Source: Congregibacter brevis
Lineage (GTDB): Bacteria; Pseudomonadota; Gammaproteobacteria; Pseudomonadales; Halieaceae
Assembly: GCF_045689245.1 (NCBI RefSeq)
Contig: NZ_CP136865.1
Coordinates: 310,001-374,000 of the forward strand
Reading direction: 5' to 3'
DNA: 64,000 nucleotides
Shown here piece by piece: positions 28,101-31,281 of the stretch; positions within the stretch are counted from its first letter, which is position 1, and every line of letters starts with the position of its first letter. The position numbers and the translations under genes are program-made. Under the pieces are notes generated by a model that had not been told where the DNA came from, ran no database searches, and saw nothing but the letters and a program-made list of their open reading frames with translations.

Positions 28101-29687
28101 GGGCGCATCGTTCAGGTTGGCAACCGGACCAACAGCAAGACTCTCGACCTGCTCGGCAGTACCACCATCATCAGTGTAGCTCGCGACCACCGTGATGTTT
28201 TCGCCCACATCTTCCTGGGTCAGGGTGTACTTGTCGCCGGTGGCGCCATCAATGTCTACGCCACCGCGTTGCCACTGGTAGCTGATATCACCAAGGCCAT
28301 CAGCGTCATCCAAGTCGTTGGATGCCGTGAGCTCACTGTCTTCCTCGGCCGTACCCGTGATCGTCACCGATCCCGTCGGCGCATCGTTTTCGTTCGTCGG
28401 AATGACAGGGGCGCTGCTGACCTGCTCATCGGTACCCTGAGCATCGGTGTAGCTCGCGACCACCGTGATCTCTACACCCACATCATCCTGGGTCAGGGTG
28501 TACTTGTCGCCTGTGGCGCCATCAATGTCTTCGCCACCGCGTTGCCACTGGTAGCTGATATCGCCCAGACCATCTTCATCTTCAAGCGTGTTACTCGCCG
28601 TCAGCTCGTCACCGTCAGTCGCTGTGCCCGATATCGCCACAGCGCCTGTCGGCGCATCATTGACCGGTGTAACGTTGATCGTAACGTCGGCGGTGTCGGT
28701 CAAGTCCCCATCAGAGATGGTGTAAGTGAAGGTGGGCGCTGACTGCTGAGGCTCATCGCCACCATGCACATAACGGAAAGAACCATCAGCCTTAATAAAC
28801 AGATCGCCTTCAGCAATCGAGAGCTGGAACTCTTCTGTTTCTTCACTGTATTCGAGGTCGGGATCATTGACATCTAGCTCAATGTCATTGACTTTTGTTA
28901 CGGATAGGAGCGTACCTTCGGGGTCACTGTCCATGCCAGCATCCGGGCCCAGGCCCTCGATCAGGTTACCCGTAAGCTCGTTGCCCTCGGCAACGGTGTA
29001 GCTATCATCCACAGCGGTAGGTGACTGGTTGTCGCCTGCCACCACATCGACAGTGGCCTCAAGGCGCACACTGCCGCCATTGCCGTCCTCTATGGTGTAT
29101 TCGAAAGACGCCTCGCCCGTGAAACCCTCATCGGGAGTGAAAATAATGAAATCGCTATCGCTGGGGTCAAATTCGACTTCGCCGTCGCGAGCTTTGCGAA
29201 AGCTGGCTATAGATAAATCGTCGCCATCTACATCGTCTGCACCGCTCTTCTCAAGTAGCTCCGTAACGGGTATGCGAAGAACAGTATCCGCGCTAACTTC
29301 CAATTCGACATCGCTGCCGGTGGGGTCATCGTTGCTGCCCAGAACCACCAAATTGACAGTCGCGGTGCTGGTTTGTCCCGCATTACCATCAAGCGCAATG
29401 GTGTACTCAAAGCTATCTTCACCAAAGAAATCAGGATTCGGTGTGTATTTTAGAGTTTGGCCATTCTCGACCAGAGTTCCGTTCGCTGGCTGCGTAAACT
29501 CAACAAGGGAGAAGTCGATGTCATCAGCAGCGCTATCGTTGCTCAGCAGCGCCTTTTTCTGGATGACTACACTACGATCTTCCCTAACCGCAACCGTGTC
29601 ATCAACACTAGTGATTGGATCGCCATCAGGCTCTCCTCTGCCCCCACGATTTGTGAACCGAGAGCCGAACGAAAATCCAAAAGCCAT
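13128..29687 (-). CDS. giant RTX / Ig-like / cadherin-like surface adhesin (5519 residues), type I secreted
   Basis: A very large acidic repeat protein with no Sec signal peptide. Residues 1-343 hold a short Gly/Arg-rich start and cadherin-like modules (SVDDTVAVREDRSV, SPTAVDDSYTVAEGN). Residues 344-1257 are ten Ig-like units of 91-92 residues sharing YQWQRGG..IDGATG.KYTLTQ. Residues 1258-1970 are further cadherin-like (tandem-95 type) repeats joined by NDAP. Residues 1970-2290 start with an SdrD-B-like element (VWADADGDGEFDPG) and become alanine-rich and helical. Residues 2290-5519 are Ca-binding RTX nonapeptides (GGxGxDxLx). The end (IGDFTLGEDSISL ... LLTQEELFG) resembles a type I secretion signal. 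I noticed no cysteine. The ATG has an AAAGG site. The exporter genes follow directly. Role inferred: cell-surface or biofilm adhesion. Confidence 0.92.
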   Translation of the reverse strand: MAFGFSFGSRFTNRGGRGEPDGDPITSVDDTVAVREDRSVVIQKKALLSNDSAADDIDFSLVEFTQPANGTLVENGQTLKYTPNPDFFGEDSFEYTIALDGNAGQTSTATVNLVVLGSNDDPTGSDVELEVSADTVLRIPVTELLEKSGADDVDGDDLSIASFRKARDGEVEFDPSDSDFIIFTPDEGFTGEASFEYTIEDGNGGSVRLEATVDVVAGDNQSPTAVDDSYTVAEGNELTGNLIEGLGPDAGMDSDPEGTLLSVTKVNDIELDVNDPDLEYSEETEEFQLSIAEGDLFIKADGSFRYVHGGDEPQQSAPTFTYTISDGDLTDTADVTINVTPVNDAPTGAVAISGTATDGDELTASNTLEDEDGLGDISYQWQRGGEDIDGATGDKYTLTQDDVGVEITVVASYTDAQGTDEQVSSAPVIPTNENDAPTGSVTITGTAEEDSELTASNDLDDADGLGDISYQWQRGGVDIDGATGDKYTLTQEDVGENITVVASYTDDGGTAEQVESLAVGPVANLNDAPTGSVTISGTATDGDELTASNTLEDEDGLGDISYQWQRGGVDIDGATGDKYTLTQDDVGVEITVVASYTDAQGTDEQVSSAPVIPTNENDAPTGVVTIDNTTPAEDDVLTASNTLADADGLGTITYTWKADGNVVGTGATYTLTQAEVGKQITAEASYTDGGNTTETVASGATAAVTNLNDAPTGSVTISGTATDGDELTASNTLEDEDGLGDISYQWQRGGEDIDGATGEKYTLTQDDVGVEITVVASYTDAQGTDEQVSSDPVIPTNENDAPTGSVTITGTAEEDSELTASNDLDDADGLGDISYQWQRGGVDIDGATGDKYTLTQEDVGENITVVASYTDDGGTAEQVESLAVGPVANLNDAPTGSVTISGTATDGDELTASNTLEDEDGLGDISYQWQRGGVDIDGATGDKYTLTQDDVGVEITVVASYTDAQGTDEQVSSDPVIPTNENDAPTGSVTITGTAEEDSELTASNDLDDADGLGDISYQWQRGGVDIDGATGDKYTLTQEDVGENITVVASYTDDGGTAEQVESLAVGPVANLNDAPTGSVTISGTATDGDELTASNTLEDEDGLGDISYQWQRGGVDIDGATGDKYTLTQDDVGVEITVVASYTDAQGTDEQVSSDPVIPTNENDAPTGSVTITGTAEEDSELTASNDLDDADGLGDISYQWQRGGVDIDGATGDKYTLTQEDVGENITVVASYTDDDGTAEQVESLAVGPIANVNDAPVAFDDDLSVNEDSILTLSSAAILGNDTDVDNTEFASITLASLPESGVLYFEADAISELPSGGLEITVADLLANKLTFAPAEGSEGVTLTYTVSDGDLSSNEATISIAVNAVDAVFSDDDEIASTDEDVQLTGNVLDGTPASTADGDVVVTGFEFGGVDYDAGDDASIVGVGTLNIASDGAYSFTPAPNYSGLVPDAVYSMSDDLGNTVGDTSTLSITIDPVNDAPNVIDTSFKTTEDKVLLLSTADLLGSSSDPEGNPLSAVVDLSSISQGTLEKVGDDEYRFTPAQDQTADATFSYTVDDGQGGESGATATIAITAVNDAPTSSGIDLGAMDEDGVLTTSPADLIASASDVDGDALTLVSVGNASTGTVVIDGVTGEVVFTPAANVNGPASYDYTISDGAIEVTATATIAITSVNDAPTGTAATFATQENAPREITFAELLSGSNAADADADASLTITNVTNPQGGTVSVDGETITFTPAQDFDGAATFDYTISDGTVGDDLPLTATVNVSDVANVEPTAEAANYATDEDAPLEIALLDLLADSNAVDTDGGTLSITGVGNAVGGTVAVVDGSIVFTPTEDFFGDASFDYTVQDGQGGAVPLTAAIAVNSVNDAPVGQSDDGGDVEALQQIIIDVLANDSDLETALDVGSVEIIDAANNGQADVNPDGTITYTAGNGFIGGDSFSYRVADVDGAFTQPVNVTVNITGEVEDGNSQDGYISGGFVWADADGDGEFDPGLEAFGTTNEVGQFSLSGAVSGTLYMTGGVDISTRLPFEGVLKAPEGSTVITPLTTLVVAVLESGDPTLPSDPALALAEAELRVQQSLGLPDVDLSTYDPIDVLANSVDPAAKEQAAAVFSVASQVLNTAKIAGSAVAGASGGEVSETEGESAAFASLANLINTSPSPVNLVAPEGGGASDVEQIVSGAADEAAEASGITDIPVQAEAVASLAEASNTVVDTAVADAVATGNVDGAAFLSDVSQVSQVAQGETADAVSDGDVSVADTTQFVDELETEVEAAVVGDATGATESPDDDLLVGDAGDNVLDGGVGNDIITGNGGVDTLTGGEGDDVVTGGSGNDILIAGAGTDVYKGTLDSFDTIDYSSSPTGVNVNLETGVVIEDGFGDTDSLENIDRVVGSAGDDTILGRVDQDGTFDRFRPGDGTDLVDGQGGNDAVDYRDAVNGSSGVTINLGANGDANGTAIDPWGNTDTLLNINRAFGSEQGDSITGDGQDNVLAAAGGDDDIAGGLGADLLFGQDGDDTLTSNGGNDYLDGGSGADIYVIEGTGDRSIGSFEFGVDKIDLSGLPYFVSEAYLQAQLANQDNTDGATFLQLGPDTTLFVSDPTWAPNEELQLSDFILPAADPADDQIGGPGDDALQGGTGDTTFFGDAGNDFITAGPGNENIDGGTGFDIVDYNGAPLGIDVDLGAGTVTGGFGGTDTITNVEKIIASDFDDSLVGGDTDAPQSFEGRGGDDYIDGGAGVNDRIDHRFSDTGSGINANLATGIVQDEFGGTDTVVNIERVYGTIYDDVITGDDNDNQFIGDRGADDIDGGEGFDALFNNGTEDQSLEINLATGQVANDGYGFTGTVAGIERVFGTAQSDVIIGDANRNELFGQDGNDTLDHGSGEGNYLEGGAGNDTFQLNSGSVYIGDFNPLEDRIDLSGALSPVTDFAQVQNALNQYTVEEDDGNGGTVDVVHTDIALPGLFITLRGVSQAEIETGGAALFDFGVAVGPDDQIGDEFDNTLEGGAGDTNFVGGAGNDTIVAGPGNDSIDGGEGFDFADYSGAGLGIQVDLAAQTVTGGFGGTDTIVNIEKVIGTDSGDSFVGADNGNAPQSFEGRGGDDYIDGGAGTNDRIDHRFTDTGSGINADLSTGIVLDEFGGTDTVVNIERVYGTIYDDVITGDDNDNQFIGAQGFDIINGGGGTDALFNNGDENQSLIIDLSSGVVTNDGYGFGGEVSSIENVFGTANNDTLVGDSQDNLLLGAAGSDFLDGGAGNDVLLAGFSDDAAADTFIDGIGSDYLEGGAGIDTFVIQGGGDDTVAQFELGVDKIDLTTLPFLVTGADITNQLSNQSDTDSGTFFTFGTATLFIGGDTWSPDEEISLTDFILPASTAGSTVDGTDGDDNLVGTDGDDTFNALGNTENGIDFIIGGAGNDIIDGGDGFDAVDYSAAPAGISADLESGAIADGFGGIDTVSNVERVIGSAFNDVIFGRVDNQGGEFGDFDRFVPGDGADYIDGRGGNDIVDYRGDDTGSGIIVNLSFNGQGNGAALDQFGSFDNILNVSGVFATENDDRLFGGDEENRLFGFGGNDEIFGRSGKDQLFGGDGDDELHAGDGVDEYLEGGAGFDTFFVGNGSVFIGDFNALEDVIDFSDSEVPVPDVFTLQAPGVTTERTENEEVSEGVFEDVVYTDITLPGISITLRGVAVSELGAGNFSGFRALDADNFGASSIEGTEFDDNFGDNTQLDGGTGNDTINGLAGNDALRGFSGDDILSGGEGDDYLEGGFGDDELFGQSGDFDSLAGGPGNDLLDGGDGFADSVDYASFQFQSQRGAVVNLSLNTTDVRDFDGNPLGTNQAQDPDGGFDTLAGIENVNGSDFNDIIVGSTGDNFLSGGFGDDLLFGGGGGSDNFAPGSGQDQVTGNGDDGVDYFDYGRRDGFDPQFNSANGIFVNLGEEGTNFQGFGPWLESGQAQDPDGFVDQLNGINGINGTAFSDVIVGGNSDNFFGGQDGNDFLIGGGGNDNLQGEVGDDNLQGGAGNDSLFGGSENDALDGGDGDDYLQGDDGDDELRAGNGANDSLNGGAGADNFVVGNGGVFIGDFEIGVDTIDLRETQVPVPDFATVQANLTEFMGTEPGDENTVYSQIDLPGLSITLREVSNQDLIDNQGNIFVNYSDFDSDQTIDGTINDDNFDLADPQLDGGSGNDTINGLAGNDALRGFVGNDTLNGDEGDDYLEGGFGNDQLFGGEGNDSLNGGSGDDLINGGDGPFNQDGFDDGYDEVLYDGGYAFNGDLYLNLSEIDPNNPGQAWDFGNGLFLQSGQAIDPDGGLDTLVGIEGIWAGDGNDQIVVGAEGVGNVWGGAGDDGIVVAGSWGANIQPGDGFNYVDGGNQWSNLDLNEGQFANPNGVGIYLGEFGTYDFDSRGEAYTPDGFVTELYNINNANGGEFDDEIFGNSSDNSLSGRGGNDVIDGADGNDNLFGDDGDDELRAGNGANDSLNGGAGADNFVVGNGGVFIGDFEIGVDTIDLRETQVPVPDFATVQANLTEFMGTEPGDENTVYSQIDLPGLSITLREVSNQDLIDNQGNIFVNYSDFDSDQTIDGTINDDNFDLADPQLDGGSGNDTINGLAGNDALRGFVGNDTLNGDEGDDYLEGGFGNDQLFGGEGNDSLNGGSGDDLINGGDGPFNQDGFDDGYDEVLYDGGYAFNGDLYLNLSEIDPNNPGQAWDFGNGLFLQSGQAIDPDGGLDTLVGIEGIWAGDGNDQIVVGAEGVGNVWGGAGDDGIVVAGSWGANIQPGDGFNYVDGGNQWSNLDLNEGQFANPNGVGIYLGEFGTYDFDSRGEAYTPDGFVTELYNINNANGGEFDDEIFGNSSDNSLSGRGGNDVIDGADGNDNLFGDDGDDELRAGNGANDSLNGGAGADNFVVGNGGVFIGDFEIGVDTIDLRETQVPVPDFATVQANLTEFMGTEPGDENTVYSQIDLPGLSITLREVSNQDLIDNQGNIFVNYSDFDSDQTIDGTINDDNFDLADPQLDGGSGNDTINGLAGNDALRGFVGNDTLNGDEGDDYLEGGFGNDQLFGGEGDFDNLAGGPGDDVLDGGEGIRDRANYESFQFQSQRGVVVNLSNRTDIEDENGSEVLTGTARDPDFFTDTLVGIEEVSGTSYNDWIVGDDGDNNFAGGPGNDLLEGMGGYDKLDYSSFTYLNERGAIVNLSDATFIVDENGVPVDPGTARDPDLFTDTLFGFDGVSGGDFDDQLYGNENDNLLQGQGGNDLLVGNGGNDQLEGGTGTNTYLAGSGSDTVTGQVDAFDILNLSEATETGVVVDLDLASNQVSQDGFNSSDTVTDINRVIGSGFDDIISGRTDQGLAEGSREFERFVGGPGNDTINGRGGNDGVDYRFESGPWADTGNGVSIDLNTGIATDPFGGTDTISGVSRVFGSENNDVIRGDAQDNPLLFGFGGDDLINGGAGNDFLFGGEGLDTFEFGAGAGSDVIGDFTLGEDSISLIDGLTATSEQIDTNGDFEVDSTLVTFSNGEGDVLLSDILLTQEELFG
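14542..17537 (-). repeat. 1245-bp in-frame tandem repeat, 2.4 copies, apparently identical
   Basis: The sequence repeats with a period of exactly 1245 bp (415 codons): 14542-15786, 15787-17031 and a partial copy 17032-17537. Where I compared the copies I saw no difference, and encoded stretches in several reading frames are identical. The borders are sharp: similarity drops at 14541 versus 15786 and at 17538 versus 16293. The unit encodes one block of RTX repeats, a Trp/Asn-rich beta-roll segment and one internal IGDFEIGVDTIDL module (protein residues about 4051-5049). Confidence 0.93.
25917..28658 (-). repeat. ten-unit Ig-like repeat array with a 549-bp two-unit period
   Basis: The array encodes protein residues 344-1257. 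Two unit types alternate: type A (91 residues, ending APVIPTNEN or DPVIPTNEN) and type B (92 residues, ending VGPVANLN). In protein order the units read A B A C A B A B A B, where C is a diverged unit (TYTWKADGNVVGTGATYTL). Neighbouring dimers are nearly identical at DNA level with a 549-bp period, which points to recent expansion or homogenisation. Confidence 0.9.
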
Positions 29688-29741
29688 AGCTGCGCCTTTT
29701 ACTTATTTTACTGACTAAACATGTAATCGCGTTTTATTAAG

Positions 29742-29759
29742 AGATGCTTGGCGGCATCT
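29742..29759. other. small inverted repeat between PEP-CTERM gene and adhesin
   Basis: AGATGC (29742-29747) and GCATCT (29754-29759) are perfect inverted copies with a 6-nt loop. It lies in the 98-bp gap, 55-72 bp upstream of the adhesin start. No U-tract follows on the minus strand, so it is not a clear terminator. It could be a leader hairpin or protein-binding site. A TTGACG (29784-29789, minus strand) overlapping the PEP-CTERM stop is a possible -35 box for the adhesin, without a good -10. Confidence 0.35.
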
Positions 29760-29785
29760 AATAGGAAGAGGCCGCCTCAGGGGCG

Positions 29786-30322
29786 TCAACTTTTAATGCG
29801 ACGCATCCTCAACCCCACAAGACCAAGGCCTAGAAGAACAAGAGTCGCAGGAACAGGGACTTGCTGAAACTCAGGTATCCCTTCAGACAAAAGCTCAATG
29901 GCCTCAAGACCTTGCTCTCCCTCCTGCAACACTACAAGTTGCCCGTAGCCAACAGAATCGGGAAGCCCGCAAATGACGCCGAAACATAAATCAAGACCAT
30001 AGATTTCAGTGTCACTGACTGTTGCCACCAAAAAATTTGCCGCTGTGACATTGCCACCGAACACATCGAATTGATTAAAGAAAGTCAACGGACCGGCACC
30101 AGCAAAAACCAGCGCTCCCACTGGAGACAAATCGACGAAAACACTGTCAGCTGCGGCAAAGGTGTCATCGAAACTCGGCAGCCCTGTGATGCGACCGCTT
30201 ACCTCGCTACCGGCTGAGCCAAAACTGAACGAATAAACGGGCCCCGCCGACGCCTGCAGCGAAAACATCGCCAGCATCATCGAAACCGCTGCACCCAAGA
30301 ATAATTTTTTTACGAAGATCAC
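29786..30322 (-). CDS. PEP-CTERM-type sorting signal protein
   Basis: A 178-residue exported protein of unknown function. It begins with a Sec signal peptide (MIFVKKLFLGAAVSMMLAMF, cleavage probably after ASA). It ends with the tripartite PEP-CTERM tail: VPVPATL, a hydrophobic helix LVLLGLGLVGL and a basic end RMRRIKS. That tail is recognised and processed by an exosortase in known systems, placing the protein at the surface or in the extracellular matrix. The middle (about residues 27-150) is beta-rich with two cysteines (LCFGVICG) and has no family I recognise. I prefer the GTG at 30322, which has AAGGG upstream; a TTG at 30340 is an alternative. The gene directly precedes the adhesin. No exosortase is in the window. 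Confidence 0.85.
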   Translation of the reverse strand: MIFVKKLFLGAAVSMMLAMFSLQASAGPVYSFSFGSAGSEVSGRITGLPSFDDTFAAADSVFVDLSPVGALVFAGAGPLTFFNQFDVFGGNVTAANFLVATVSDTEIYGLDLCFGVICGLPDSVGYGQLVVLQEGEQGLEAIELLSEGIPEFQQVPVPATLVLLGLGLVGLRMRRIKS

Positions 30323-30539
30323 AATGACTACCCTTATCAACAGAAAAACAGTGGATCTGTTGAACGCAACTTTTGTACCGAAACACTTTTTCTTTTTATT
30401 TTCTGATATTTATGTCAGTTGCTCTAAAGCGCTAGCTCACCAAACGTAAAGAATGCTGACACTATTATTTGCTGTAGATTCAAAGTGTTAGGCAACAGTC
30501 AGCCCCTGTGTTTCCACAGAAAGGAAAAACAGTGCAGCT

Positions 30540-30579
30540 AATCTTTGTTGAATTTAATCTTAGGCGGATGACAAAGATT
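30540..30579. repeat. 9-bp perfect inverted repeat
   Basis: AATCTTTGT (30540-30548) and ACAAAGATT (30571-30579) are exact inverted copies with 22 bp between them. The spacer repeats AATCTT once more in direct orientation. The site lies downstream of the response regulator gene and about 220 bp upstream of the PEP-CTERM gene. Confidence 0.6.
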
Positions 30580-30608
30580 CACCACTAAAAAAAATTAGAG
30601 TGGCGAAT
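30577..30608. repeat. 10-bp inverted repeat with A-rich loop, overlapping the previous one
   Basis: ATTCACCACT (30577-30586) and AGTGGCGAAT (30599-30608) are inverted copies with one mismatch and a 12-nt loop of mostly A (plus strand). On the minus strand the loop is a run of eight T, so the U-tract is in the loop and not after the stem; this is not a standard terminator. It shares 3 bp with the neighbouring inverted repeat. Confidence 0.55.
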
Positions 30609-30660
30609 GCAGGGTTTTTACGCGTTTAGTTATCAGGATCTGCAGCGCTAACGACCAGGT

Positions 30661-31281
30661 TCAGTTTGAATCTAGCGAGATTCCCAACTTCCGTGCCTGA
30701 GAGACAATCTGTCGATTGGTGCGTGCACCTAAGCGAGTTTTTAGCTGATTAACATGAAAAGAGACTGTTGCCTCTGAGATGTCCAGGTTCGATGCAATTT
30801 GTTGATTAGATGAACCTTCATTCAACATCCCCAGAACTTCAATCATTCTTGATGTGAACAGATCCCCCCCATTAAGACTATCAACGATAGGAGCCACATC
30901 AGGGGAGTAAAAAGTATCTCCATCTACCACCTGACGAACGGCGGACATCAGTAAATCAACACTCGAGGCTTTGGTCAAAATCCCGGAAAAACCTGCAGAG
31001 TATGCGCGCTGAATATCAACATCACTGAGTAACCCCGAAAAAACGATCCCCCGCAGTTGCGAGTTCGTGCTGGAGCACTGCTCATAAAAATCAATTCCGT
31101 CACCATCACTTAGCGCAAGATCTACAATCAAAGCCTTAGGGGAGTGCAAAGACAATTGATGTTCCGCATCCTTGAGCGTAGCAGCGGTCACCACTTCACC
31201 CATAGAGTTTGCGATTAACTGCTGCGTAATGCTGTCTACGATCAACGGATGATCGTCCACCACCAAGAAGTCTGCCGACAT
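30661..31281 (-). CDS. NarL/LuxR-type response regulator
   Basis: A 206-residue two-component regulator. The receiver domain occupies about residues 1-120, with the acidic pair in VVDDHP, the phosphorylation site Asp54 (LIVDLALSDGDG), the Ser of VFSG and the conserved Lys in GILTKASS. The LuxR-type helix-turn-helix (about 140-200) reads LGMLNEGSSNQQIASNLDIS then EATVSFHVNQLKTRLGARTN. Members bind DNA as dimers after phosphorylation. The ATG at 31281 shares a base with the kinase stop (TGATG), so the two are coupled. Candidate targets are the PEP-CTERM and adhesin genes just downstream; this is inference from position. Confidence 0.93.
   Translation of the reverse strand: MSADFLVVDDHPLIVDSITQQLIANSMGEVVTAATLKDAEHQLSLHSPKALIVDLALSDGDGIDFYEQCSSTNSQLRGIVFSGLLSDVDIQRAYSAGFSGILTKASSVDLLMSAVRQVVDGDTFYSPDVAPIVDSLNGGDLFTSRMIEVLGMLNEGSSNQQIASNLDISEATVSFHVNQLKTRLGARTNRQIVSQARKLGISLDSN

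Larger units (their letters stand above)
30323..30660. other. 338-bp intergenic region with inverted repeats, no gene
   Basis: AT-rich gap between the response regulator stop and the PEP-CTERM start. It probably holds the PEP-CTERM promoter. I found no convincing open reading frame, tRNA or canonical terminator. Besides the two inverted repeats listed separately, CTGTG-TTTC-CACAG (30506-30519) can form a short hairpin, and an imperfect palindrome CTGATATTTATGTCAG lies near 30402-30417. These could be regulator-binding sites for the adjacent two-component system; that is speculation. Confidence 0.5.

Noticed and set aside
25917..28658. Regularly spaced repeats resembling a CRISPR array
   Set aside because: The period is 273-276 bp, the repeats are coding Ig-like domains in one frame, and there are no short repeat-spacer units or cas genes.
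29500..29687. LapA-type N-terminal retention module with a di-alanine LapG cleavage site
   Set aside because: The first 60 residues (Gly/Arg-rich, then VDDTVAVRED) show no such motif, and the adjacent exporter lacks the C39-like domain of LapB.
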